Origin: Holosporales bacterium
GTDB taxonomy: Bacteria > Pseudomonadota > Alphaproteobacteria > RUG11792
Length of the DNA: 12,851 nt
Direction of reading: 5' to 3'
Assembly: GCA_031262205.1 (NCBI GenBank)
Contig: JAISID010000069.1
Coordinates: forward strand, 1-12,851
How positions within the stretch are numbered: position 1 is the first letter of the stretch; every line of letters starts with the position of its first letter. Of this stretch, positions 1 through 6,868 are shown one piece after another. A model generated the notes under the pieces. It was not told the DNA's origin, searched no databases, and saw only the letters and a list, made by a program, of their open reading frames with translations. The translations under genes and the position numbers were made by a program.

Positions 1-303
1 TCTTGTCCTTTCCTCCATCTCTCTCGTTATCTCTACTAGTCTTTCCGCTGTCTCTAACGCTTCCCTTCTTATCCTTTCAGTTTCAGCGTCTCTAATACGC
101 CTTACGTCGGGACTTGTTGTCAAAGCCGTTACGCTTAACGGCATTCCCATGCTTCCGCCTCCTATGGACATTGCCGCTGCAGAAGCCGGGGCAAACGCGT
201 CTCCTCCACCTGCGCTCTCCTCTGACGCCGTTGCCGTCATGACCATTCCCGCCGTCACTAATGCTAATGCTCCCGCTATTCCTAGTCTTGCTATTATTTT
301 CAT
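1..303 (-). CDS. Exported protein of unknown function, N-terminal part (runs off the left edge)
   Basis: The minus strand has an open frame from an ATG at 303 to the window edge, 101 codons with no stop. Residues 1-26 are a textbook Sec signal peptide: Lys at 2 and Arg at 6, a hydrophobic core (residues 7-22) and an AxA-type cleavage site ending at A26. Residues 27-60 are rich in Gly, Ala, Ser and Met and look disordered. From about residue 66 the chain is dense in Arg and Glu with the spacing of an amphipathic helix or coiled coil. A good Shine-Dalgarno (TAAGGAG, 314-320) lies 10 bases before the ATG, which fixes the start. I do not recognise the family. A secreted or periplasmic structural protein or an effector are both possible; no catalytic motif is visible in this part. 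Confidence 0.8.
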   Translation of the reverse strand, partial: MKIIARLGIAGALALVTAGMVMTATASEESAGGGDAFAPASAAAMSIGGGSMGMPLSVTALTTSPDVRRIRDAETERIRREALETAERLVEITREMEERTR

Positions 304-313
304 TTCTTCTACA

Positions 314-320
314 CTCCTTA
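314..320 (-). promoter_or_regulatory. Shine-Dalgarno of the exported-protein gene
   Basis: On the minus strand this reads TAAGGAG, ten bases upstream of the ATG at 303. It is one of the few clear ribosome binding sites in the window; hisS, alaS and tssG lack one. Confidence 0.7.
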
Positions 321-351
321 TGTTAAATTAAATTTTTCTAACTATATCTAT

Positions 352-403
352 ATCATAGTATTCCATGCGTTTACATCTTTTTTTTTTTTTGATTTTAATT
401 ATA
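352..403 (-). promoter_or_regulatory. Possible promoter region of the exported-protein gene, with a T13 tract
   Basis: On the minus strand there are two candidate -10 boxes: TATAAT at 398-403 and TATGAT at 352-357. Between them lies a run of 13 identical bases (T at 378-390 on the plus strand, so A13 in the transcribed sense). Neither box has a good -35. The A-tract could act as an UP-like element for the nearer box or lie in the leader if the farther box is used. The exact start point is not decidable from sequence. Confidence 0.35.
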
Positions 404-560
404 CTCTGTATATACTTATATTAGTCTTATTATTTATACATAACGACAATGTTTTATTAAATAATTTCCTTTTATGTTTTAAGAAGAAATAGGAATCGTC
501 CGTTCGACGTCTTAGTATAAGATATTTAACAGATGTTAAAGATACAAACCTTCTCCACAA

Positions 561-710
561 TAATATTTATCTTTTGGAACGAGAGAAACGAGTCCGATTT
601 ATAAAGCGTCTTGTCAAGGGCGTGAGAGCCGAGCAAAGCGAGGCGTCCCTTGACAAGCTGCGCTTTCAATAAATCGGTATAATCGAGCGAGCCAAAAGAG
701 AAATATTATA
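561..710. repeat. Nested-hairpin repeat, copy A
   Basis: A 150-base element that folds back on itself in layers. Outer arms 561-577 and 692-708 match with one mismatch. Next, 594-602 pairs with 669-677, 603-608 with 661-666, and 610-620 with 647-657 (11 perfect pairs). The apical segment 621-646 contains GCC/GGC (628-630 and 642-644) closing a loop. More than 40 base pairs are possible in total. A second copy lies at 9294-9440. The layers with the highest identity between copies are the outer left arm, the inner stem and the apical loop (GAGCCGAGCAAAGCG). The form resembles palindromic intergenic elements of other alphaproteobacteria in kind, but I do not recognise this family. Confidence 0.85.
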
Positions 711-808
711 ATTGTAAATAATTTTACAACATCCTATATCATTCCAGAACTTTATTTGTAATAAACTAATTCATTTTGGAATTTGCATCTCTTGCTCTTC
801 TATAGGAA

Positions 809-895
809 GTCGGAGACGGTGGTTGAACTTTGAATCATAAAAATGTTTCACGTGAAACATTTTTATGATTCAGAGACCCAAAAACATTCTCCGAC
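809..895. repeat. 87-bp nested palindrome centred on parS1
   Basis: A perfect 42-bp palindrome (831-872) surrounds the parS core. An additional perfect 8-base pair of arms, GTCGGAGA (809-816) and TCTCCGAC (888-895), is centred within half a base of the same axis. GANTC sites lie symmetrically inside the palindrome ends (GAATC 832-836, GATTC 867-871). Confidence 0.85.
844..859. other. parS: parS site 1 (ParB binding site)
   Basis: TGTTTCACGTGAAACA, an exact match to the widely conserved chromosomal parS sequence bound by ParB (Spo0J) proteins. ParB loads here and spreads to build the chromosome partition complex. Identical cores occur at 2431-2446 and 9021-9036. No parA or parB gene is in the window. 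Confidence 0.93.
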
Positions 896-925
896 AAAGG
901 CCAAGGCCTAAAATACATCGAATCC

Positions 926-943
926 TGTAAACAACAGTTTACA
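926..943. repeat. Short perfect hairpin in the hisS leader region
   Basis: TGTAAAC and GTTTACA form seven perfect pairs around an AACA loop. It has no trailing T run on either strand that would make it a terminator. Its role is unknown; it could be an operator-like palindrome. Confidence 0.5.
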
Positions 944-1105
944 TATCAGGCGCGACTAAGCGAAATTGGTTAACTAGTAAAAGCATCAAGGAAGGCAATT
1001 CCGCATCTTTCTTACAAATTCGCCCAAATTTAAATTTCTATATCGGCTAGATTGTCCCTTGCTGTATTATTATAAAAGTAGTTCGAATAAAAATTTTGCA
1101 TAGCT

Positions 1106-2368
1106 ATGTTCAGACCGCCTCGAGGGATGAAAGACCTGTACGGAATCGATTTCCGCAAATATGATTATATTGTTCGAACAGCCCAAAAAGTCGCGGAGAA
1201 ATATGGATACGAGATGATTAGCGCGCCTATAATCGAACATACCGAGGTTTTTCAAAGAGCGATTGGAGACAACACCGATATCGCTTCAAAAGAGATGTAT
1301 ACCTTTTTGGATAAAGGCGGCGACTCAATAACGTTAAGGCCGGAGGGAACTGCTGGAGTAATTAGAGCGATTGTAACCAACTCTTTAACGCAAAATCTTC
1401 CGGTAAGATTAATGTATTACGGAGAGATGTTTCGATACGATAGGCCGCAAAAAGGGAGGTATAGACAATTCCGTCAATTGGGAGTCGAATACCTCGGAGA
1501 CAAAAGCCCGTATACGGATTCCATTACGATAGCAACGGCTTCTGAAATCCTGAACGCTATTGGAATTTTTGATTTTGAAATTTTGGTAAATTCCCTAGGA
1601 GACGATGAAACAAGAGAAGCCTATATTAAAGCCATTGTAAAATACTTTTCTAGACATAAAAACCGTTTATCTCAGGATTCCCAAATCAGACTTCAAAAAA
1701 ACCCGTTGAGAATCTTAGATTCAAAAGATAGGGGAGACATTGAGATTTGCTCGATGGCCCCGCGTATTATGGATTATTTCAGCAAAGACGCGGGAAATTA
1801 CTTTGATAAAGTCTGCGAGCTATTAGAAAAATACGGCGTTAAATACGAAGTTGATCCGTTCTTAGTGAGAGGTCTAGATTACTATAGCCACACGGCGTTT
1901 GAGTTTAAACCCACAAAAGGAGAATACAAAGATTCAATCGGAGGCGGAGGTCGATACGATAAGTTATTAAGTCAATTCAACGGTCCCGACGTCTCGGGCA
2001 TAGGCTTTGCTTTTGGAATCGAACGTTTAATGCTTCTTCTAGACAATCAAAAATTCAAAGGAAATATTAGAAGAGTAGCCGTAACGCCAGTTACAGATAA
2101 AGAAAACGACATTGCCTTCGAATTATTCAAAACATTGCATGCCTGCGATATCGCAGCGGAATTTTTACACGTTGGAAATTTGAGTAAAAAAATGAAAGTC
2201 GCCGACAGACTTAACTGCGAGATAACATTGCTTATAGGCGAAAACGAACGAGCAAACGGAACGGTTACGGTAAAATTTATGAACGTCGCAGACGAAGCTC
2301 GAAAAACTAAGGAAGTAAACATAAACGAGATAGTCGGTTTTATAAAATACGCGCTTGAACGCTCCTAA
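1106..2368 (+). CDS. hisS: Histidine-tRNA ligase (histidyl-tRNA synthetase)
   Basis: Charges tRNA-His with histidine using ATP in the cytoplasm; class II synthetase, active as a dimer. The 420-residue length is usual for the bacterial enzyme. The N-terminus carries the RGMKDL motif (residues 6-11). The catalytic core shows LRPEGTAG (77-84), the motif 2 loop with FRYDRPQKGRYRQF (109-122), the histidine-specific motifs LVRGLDYY (253-260) and GGGGRYD (279-285), and motif 3 GIGFAFGIERL (298-308). Residues from about 325 form the anticodon-binding domain. The start ATG at 1106 places the RG(M/T)KDL motif where it belongs. No Shine-Dalgarno is visible before it. It is transcribed away from the neighbouring leftward gene and flanked on both sides by parS sites. 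Confidence 0.97.
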   Translation: MFRPPRGMKDLYGIDFRKYDYIVRTAQKVAEKYGYEMISAPIIEHTEVFQRAIGDNTDIASKEMYTFLDKGGDSITLRPEGTAGVIRAIVTNSLTQNLPVRLMYYGEMFRYDRPQKGRYRQFRQLGVEYLGDKSPYTDSITIATASEILNAIGIFDFEILVNSLGDDETREAYIKAIVKYFSRHKNRLSQDSQIRLQKNPLRILDSKDRGDIEICSMAPRIMDYFSKDAGNYFDKVCELLEKYGVKYEVDPFLVRGLDYYSHTAFEFKPTKGEYKDSIGGGGRYDKLLSQFNGPDVSGIGFAFGIERLMLLLDNQKFKGNIRRVAVTPVTDKENDIAFELFKTLHACDIAAEFLHVGNLSKKMKVADRLNCEITLLIGENERANGTVTVKFMNVADEARKTKEVNINEIVGFIKYALERS

Positions 2369-2430
2369 CCGCTTGTTCGCTTCAAAAAGAGCAAAAGCCC
2401 CCCTGACAGGCACAGTAACGACTTATAAAA

Positions 2431-2446
2431 TGTTTCACGTGAAACA
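2431..2446. other. parS: parS site 2 (ParB binding site)
   Basis: Perfect TGTTTCACGTGAAACA core inside a 22-bp palindrome (2428-2449), 63 bases after the hisS stop codon. Unlike parS1 it has no extended outer arms. Confidence 0.93.
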
Positions 2447-2545
2447 TTTATAATTTTAACTCATCGCCCGCCGTTTTGGCAATTGCCTATAAACGCAGTC
2501 GTCAAGGGGAAAGAGCGTCTCTAATTTCAAATAGAACGCTGCAAC

Positions 2546-2758
2546 TTTCCTTCTAAAAAAGCAAGTAATTTATTTGGCAAATCTTAACGTTTCGTTAAAC
2601 AATTTGTGATATGCATAAAGCTATGCTTGCATAGATTGGAGTGTTTATGTAAAGCCTGAGGAGAGGCGACTTGGGATGGTAATTATGGAAGATACCACAA
2701 CTTAGTTAACAAAACGTTAACGTTTCAGAAATAAATTTCTTGCCGTTTTATAAAGAAA
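2546..2758 (+). mobile_element. MITE-like element with ~54-bp terminal inverted repeats, copy 1
   Basis: The left arm (2546-2599) and the right arm (2705-2758) are inverted copies matching at roughly four of five positions, without an open frame between them. The centre holds a bulged hairpin around ATGCATAAAGCTATGCTTGC (about 2611-2630) and a short GC-rich hairpin starting GCCTGAGG. A second, inverted copy lies at about 8640-8840. Between copies a 25-base stretch of the left arm and a 27-base stretch around the central hairpin are identical. No transposase is present, so a non-autonomous element is the most economical reading; a conserved structured RNA is the alternative. Target-site duplications were not convincing. 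Confidence 0.65.
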
Positions 2759-2936
2759 TTAATCCTTGCTTAATTGTGAATTGGACTTTGAATGTTAAGG
2801 TGTGAACCCCAAGGATTTTCATAAACAAATCATCTTAAAAATATTTGCAAACCACTAAAAATCCTATCGCTATATTCACACAAAAGAGACACAATCCACA
2901 TGCCATTTGTTAAGAAACTTAATTGAAAATAAAATT

Positions 2937-3344
2937 TCATAAAAATGCCTTCGTTACTGCATACGACGCCAAAATCGATGGGATAAACGGTATCTTTTGG
3001 GAATTTATAAACAGGCGGGTTATAATCCCGAAAACTCCGCATAGCGTTAAGAAAATCGGCCACTTCGCATTTGGCAATAAGAATGAAATAAAGAAAGCGA
3101 TTATATAATCCGCCGCTCCAAGCGCGTAGGTTTTCTTCGTTATGAAATATATAACCCCAATCGTTGCAAACACAACAAAGGGAACGAGGCAAATTTCCCG
3201 TCTAAAATAAAACAATGCGATACAGCAGCATGCAAATCCCAAAAGCGGCGCGTAGCCGACTTCTTTTTTCACGATATCTTGAATGGTTAAAATTGTTCCG
3301 AAAATCGCTAAAGAAATATTAACAATCAATTCAAAGGATTGCAT
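2937..3344 (-). CDS. A24-family prepilin peptidase-like membrane protein
   Basis: 135 residues, strongly hydrophobic, with about four to five membrane segments. It shows the two aspartates expected of A24 (type IV prepilin/leader) peptidases: D23 in the TIQDIVKKEV segment after the first helix, and D79 in GAAD (76-79), the GxxD motif. Near the C-terminus KIPFIPSILA (117-126) resembles the IPFGPFL motif of the family. The N-terminal methyltransferase-like domain of PilD is absent, so it is of the short CpaA/TadV/FlaK type, slightly shorter than usual. The middle residue of the common GxGD motif is Ala here. Its start overlaps the end of lipA by 19 bases, so it is probably translationally coupled. 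No pilin or pilus gene is in the window, so its substrate is unknown. Confidence 0.7.
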   Translation of the reverse strand: MQSFELIVNISLAIFGTILTIQDIVKKEVGYAPLLGFACCCIALFYFRREICLVPFVVFATIGVIYFITKKTYALGAADYIIAFFISFLLPNAKWPIFLTLCGVFGIITRLFINSQKIPFIPSILASYAVTKAFL

Positions 3345-4207
3345 ATTGAATCGTATATCATTCTCGCCCGATAAGACGATCTAACAAGCGGCCCCGCAAA
3401 AACTTTTAGTCCCGCCTTCTTTCCATATTCTTCATACTCCGCGAACTCCTCGAGCGTCGCATATCTAACAACCGGCGAATGCGACTTCGTGGGAGTTAAA
3501 TATTGACCTATAGTCAATACGTCCAACTTCGCTTCCGCAACGTCGTCTATAAATCTGAACACATCAGATTTGTTTTCTCCAACCCCGACTATTACCCCTG
3601 TTTTTGTTATACTGCTAGGCTCTATTTCCTTTATTTTCTTTAAAAAATTAATAGACGCGTCATAGCTCGAAGGCGGCTTTTTTACTCTGCTGTGAAATTC
3701 TTTAACCACTTCCATATTATGGCCGAAAACATTTGGCTTCGCCTCTAAAACCGTTTTTATCGCGTCTACGTTCCCTTTGAAATCAGGAGTTAATATTTCG
3801 ACTTTTGTATCAGGATTAAGTTTCCTTATGCTTTTTATCGTATTGGCAAAATGCAACGCTCCGCCGTCTTCTAGATCGTCTCTAGTCACCGAGGTTATCA
3901 CGGCGTATTTTATGCCGAGGTCTTTAACGGCTTCCGCGACTCTATCAGGTTCGTTTTCATCCAATGCGAACGGACGTCCTGTTTTCATATTGCAGAACCC
4001 GCAGTTTCTCGTGCAGACGTCCCCCATGATTAAAAACGTAGCGGTTTTATTCTTCCAGCATTCTCCAATATTAGGACACAGGTCTTCTTCGCAAACGGTG
4101 TGAAGACCTCGAGTTTTTATGACGTTTAGAGTATCTTTAAAGCCGTCGACGCCCGTCGTTCTCGTTTTAATCCAATTAGGTCGTTTCAGTTGTTTGCTAT
4201 CCGCCAT
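3326..4207 (-). CDS. lipA: Lipoyl synthase (radical SAM)
   Basis: Inserts two sulfur atoms into protein-bound octanoyl groups to make the lipoyl cofactor of pyruvate and 2-oxoglutarate dehydrogenases. 293 residues. The auxiliary cluster ligands are C39, C44 and C50 (CEEDLCPNIGEC). The radical SAM cluster ligands are C65, C69 and C72 (CTRNCGFC). The C-terminal RSSYRA (276-281) supplies the serine that ligates the auxiliary cluster and is sacrificed as a sulfur donor in the known family. All motifs are intact, so the enzyme should be active. The ATG at 4207 lies one base after the alaS stop, so alaS and lipA are one transcript. The 3' end overlaps the A24 peptidase gene. Confidence 0.97.
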   Translation of the reverse strand: MADSKQLKRPNWIKTRTTGVDGFKDTLNVIKTRGLHTVCEEDLCPNIGECWKNKTATFLIMGDVCTRNCGFCNMKTGRPFALDENEPDRVAEAVKDLGIKYAVITSVTRDDLEDGGALHFANTIKSIRKLNPDTKVEILTPDFKGNVDAIKTVLEAKPNVFGHNMEVVKEFHSRVKKPPSSYDASINFLKKIKEIEPSSITKTGVIVGVGENKSDVFRFIDDVAEAKLDVLTIGQYLTPTKSHSPVVRYATLEEFAEYEEYGKKAGLKVFAGPLVRSSYRARMIYDSICNPLN

Positions 4208-4208
4208 T

Positions 4209-6779
4209 CTATTTTATCTTTTCAAGAAATTCGCCGATGCCTTCGAGGCACTTTTTAAATTGAATCGCATCTATCCCCCCAAATTGGATTAGTTCGGAAC
4301 GCCCTCCAGTTTTTATAGTTATCCCCAACGAATCGTTCAGCTTTTTTAATAATTCGTTTACGTCAAATTTTGACAGAAGTTTTTTAGATACGAAAATACA
4401 TGCGGATACTTTACCGCTTTTCGAACTTTCATTTCCAATAACAAAGCAAATCTCTTCGGCCGCGTTTTTCTGTCGATCGATGATTCCAAGGACGGCTTTA
4501 TGCTCAAGATTTTGGACAACGGCATGTTTGAATATAGAACTTCCAATCGTTTTAGAATCTATCCTAACGTTTTCTGAGACGCTCTGCATTTTCAACTCGG
4601 AAACTTGCTTTTCCAAATTCTTAATCAACGACGTTTGAGAATCTATCTTTTCCACACGCTTTAAAACTTCTTTTTCAAAATGATCAATCAAGGCTCTTCC
4701 CGTTGCGGCTTCGATTCTCTTTATTCCAGAACCTATAGAAGAAACTGAAATAATCTTGAAAGCTCCAATTTGACTGGTATTCGAAACATGCGTTCCTCCG
4801 CACAGCTCTTTTGAAAATCCGTCTCCAATCGAAACCACCCTAACTTTGCTTTGATATTTTTCTCCAAACAATGCGACCGCCCCAGAAGCCTTTGCGTCTT
4901 CAACAGACATTATTTCGGTCGTTACGTCCAAAGAACGATCGATTGCATCAAGAACAATTGATTCAACCTCTTCCACCTGAGCCTTTTCAATCGAGCCGTT
5001 GTGAATAAAATCAAACCTTAGCCTCTCGTCCGTTACAAGCGAACCCTTTTGCACGACATGCCCCCCCAAAACTTGTCTCAGCGCCGCTTGCAACATATGA
5101 GTAGCCGTATGGTTTTTAGAACATGCCAAACGTTTTTTAGAATCTACGTTGAGCGTAACGTTATCCCCAACCTTCAACTCGGATTTAACAAAGCATTTAT
5201 GAACGACCAACCCCTCTATATTTTTTACGTCGACAACTTCGGTCTCGCCAATCCAGCCGCGATCTCCAATTTGCCCTCCAGATTCGGCGTAAAAAGGAGT
5301 CTTTAAAACAACGATGAAAACCTCTTCGCCTGCAACGGCTTTGTCGATCTTTTCATCTTCTTTAACGATTGCCACGATCTTAGATTCCAAAGAATAAACG
5401 TCTCTGGCAAATTCAGTCGGCCCAGCCTCTTTAGCAATATCAAACCACGCTTTTGCCGTAAACGAATCGCCGGTCCCCGTCCATGCTTTTTTAGACGCCT
5501 CTTTTTGTTTGGCCGCTATTTTGTCAAATTCCTTTTCGTTAACTTTTTTCCTTTCGCTCCTTAGTATGTCTTGAGTTAAATCGAACGGGAAGCCGTAAGT
5601 GTCGTATAGTTTATACGCGACGTCCGCCGGGAAAATAGTCGAGGAGCCAAGCCTATTAATTTCGTTCTTCAAAATATGCATCCCGCTGTCGATCGTCTTC
5701 ATAAAATTTTCTTCTTCGCTTTTAACGACCTGCTTTATCGCGTCTTCATTCGAAACGAGTTCCGTATAATACTCTCCCATCAATCGCCCGACGCTTGAAA
5801 CCAATCTATATAAAAAAGGCTCTCTAAGACTCATCATATAACCGTGACGCAAAGCTCGCCTTATAATCCGCCTCAAAACATATCCTCGCCCTTCATTCGA
5901 TGGAACAATCCCATCCGCAATCATGAAAGAAATAGCCCTTATATGGTCGGCTATAACATTCTTATGAGTCGCAAAAGACGGCGCCTCTTTCCCAGTAATA
6001 GACTCAATATCCGCTATTAGATTTTTAAATAAGTCAATCTCATAGTTGCTGTGAACCCCTTGTAAAACTGCGGCGATTCTTTCAAGCCCCATGCCTGTGT
6101 CAATCGACGGCTTAGGAAGATTTATTTGGCTTCCGTCGTTTTGCTTCTCAAATTGCATAAAAACAAGGTTCCAGATTTCAATAAACCTATCTCCATCCCC
6201 GTTTTCCGAGCCTGGCGGACCGCCCGGAATTTCCTTGCCGTGATCGTAAAAAATTTCCGCGCAAGGGCCGCATGGTCCTGTTTCTCCCATAGACCAGAAG
6301 TTATCGTTTGTGGAAATTCTAATAATCCTGGAATCGTCGAACCCCGAGATTTTCCTCCAAAGCAAAGCTGCATCCTCGTCGCTCGAATGAACTGTGACAA
6401 GCAACTTATCCTTAGGCAGACCGAATATTTCCGTAACGACCTCCCAAGCAAATTTTATCGCGTCCTCTTTAAAATAGTCGCCAAACGAAAAGTTCCCCAA
6501 CATTTCAAAAAAGGTATGATGCCTCGCCGTATACCCGACGTTCTCAAGATCGTTATGCTTTCCGCCTGCCCTTAAACACTTTTGAGCCGTCGTAGCCCGC
6601 TTAAACTCAAGCGTTTTCTTCCCAGTAAAAACATCCTTAAACTGCACCATCCCAGCATTGGTAAACATAAGAGTCGGATCGTTGTTCGGAACAAGAGAAC
6701 TCGACAGTGCCTGAACATGCCCCTTCCCCACAAAATATTTTATAAATTCCGCTCTTATATCCGAAACAGACTGAAGCAT
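4209..6779 (-). CDS. alaS: Alanine-tRNA ligase (alanyl-tRNA synthetase)
   Basis: Charges tRNA-Ala and clears mischarged Ser/Gly in the cytoplasm. 856 residues, close to the ~875 of well-known bacterial enzymes. The N-terminal class II core begins with SSSLVPNNDPTLMFTNAGM (26-44), followed by RHHTFFEMLGNFSFGDYF (86-103). The editing domain carries the zinc-site residues H557 and H561 (HTATH) and C660 and H664 (CGGTH). The C-terminal C-Ala part ends with GGRSELIQFGG (825-835). All are intact. The ATG at 6779 matches the family N-terminus. No Shine-Dalgarno is visible, but an extended -10 promoter sits about 30 bases upstream. It leads a run of alaS, lipA and the A24 peptidase gene. Confidence 0.97.
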   Translation of the reverse strand: MLQSVSDIRAEFIKYFVGKGHVQALSSSLVPNNDPTLMFTNAGMVQFKDVFTGKKTLEFKRATTAQKCLRAGGKHNDLENVGYTARHHTFFEMLGNFSFGDYFKEDAIKFAWEVVTEIFGLPKDKLLVTVHSSDEDAALLWRKISGFDDSRIIRISTNDNFWSMGETGPCGPCAEIFYDHGKEIPGGPPGSENGDGDRFIEIWNLVFMQFEKQNDGSQINLPKPSIDTGMGLERIAAVLQGVHSNYEIDLFKNLIADIESITGKEAPSFATHKNVIADHIRAISFMIADGIVPSNEGRGYVLRRIIRRALRHGYMMSLREPFLYRLVSSVGRLMGEYYTELVSNEDAIKQVVKSEEENFMKTIDSGMHILKNEINRLGSSTIFPADVAYKLYDTYGFPFDLTQDILRSERKKVNEKEFDKIAAKQKEASKKAWTGTGDSFTAKAWFDIAKEAGPTEFARDVYSLESKIVAIVKEDEKIDKAVAGEEVFIVVLKTPFYAESGGQIGDRGWIGETEVVDVKNIEGLVVHKCFVKSELKVGDNVTLNVDSKKRLACSKNHTATHMLQAALRQVLGGHVVQKGSLVTDERLRFDFIHNGSIEKAQVEEVESIVLDAIDRSLDVTTEIMSVEDAKASGAVALFGEKYQSKVRVVSIGDGFSKELCGGTHVSNTSQIGAFKIISVSSIGSGIKRIEAATGRALIDHFEKEVLKRVEKIDSQTSLIKNLEKQVSELKMQSVSENVRIDSKTIGSSIFKHAVVQNLEHKAVLGIIDRQKNAAEEICFVIGNESSKSGKVSACIFVSKKLLSKFDVNELLKKLNDSLGITIKTGGRSELIQFGGIDAIQFKKCLEGIGEFLEKIK

Positions 6780-6809
6780 ACTGGTAAACTATGAAAACCG
6801 TTACAAACG

Positions 6810-6818
6810 ATTATACCA
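6810..6818 (-). promoter_or_regulatory. Extended -10 promoter of alaS
   Basis: On the minus strand it reads TGGTATAAT: a perfect TATAAT (6810-6815) with the TGn extension. The -35 region is poor, as is common when the extended -10 is present. Transcription would start near 6803, giving a leader of about 24 bases before the alaS ATG. Confidence 0.65.
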
Positions 6819-6841
6819 TATATAATTAGATTTTCCGTAAA

Positions 6842-6865
6842 GGTTGGAGCGTCGCTTCAACAACC
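6842..6865 (-). terminator. Possible weak terminator or attenuator after lptB
   Basis: Three bases beyond the lptB stop the minus strand can fold GGTTG with CAACC, with GA(A)GC/GCTC stacked inside around a GAC loop. The stem is bulged and is followed by only three T residues before ACGG. It could give partial termination between lptB and alaS; read-through is likely. Confidence 0.3.
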
Positions 6866-6868
6866 ATA

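Larger units (their letters stand above)
304..1105. other. Gene-free spacer between the exported-protein gene and hisS
   Basis: About 800 bases without a credible gene. Holds, in order: the promoter region of the leftward gene, AT-rich DNA, nested-hairpin repeat copy A (561-710), parS1 inside a nested palindrome (809-895), a short perfect hairpin (926-943) and about 160 bases of hisS leader in which I could not identify a convincing promoter. Confidence 0.7.
2369..2936. other. Gene-free spacer between hisS and the convergent A24 peptidase gene
   Basis: About 570 bases without a supported gene. Contains parS2 (2431-2446), the terminal-inverted-repeat element copy 1 (2546-2758) with partly related flank from about 2500, and a widely spaced inverted repeat (AATCCTTG near 2760, CAAGGATT near 2811). 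I see no classical GC-rich, T-tailed terminator for hisS or for the convergent operon. Confidence 0.65.

Noticed and set aside
551..559. DnaA-box-like TTCTCCACA next to nested-hairpin copy A
   Set aside because: It differs from the TTATCCACA consensus and stands alone. No cluster of boxes or AT-rich unwinding module with matching spacing was found, so I do not call an origin here.
621..680. Promoter in nested-hairpin copy A
   Set aside because: TTGACA and TATAAT are both present but 22 bases apart, too far for a sigma-70 promoter.
1021..1090. A sigma-70 promoter for hisS around TTGTCC and TATTATTATAAA
   Set aside because: No combination of boxes gives a 16-18-base spacer, so the hisS promoter is left unassigned.
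2760..2818. AATCCTTG / CAAGGATT inverted repeat as a terminator
   Set aside because: The loop is more than 40 bases and there is no T tail on either strand.
6126..6575. 149-codon plus-strand open frame inside alaS
   Set aside because: It is the antisense of a strongly conserved alaS catalytic core and has no motif of its own.
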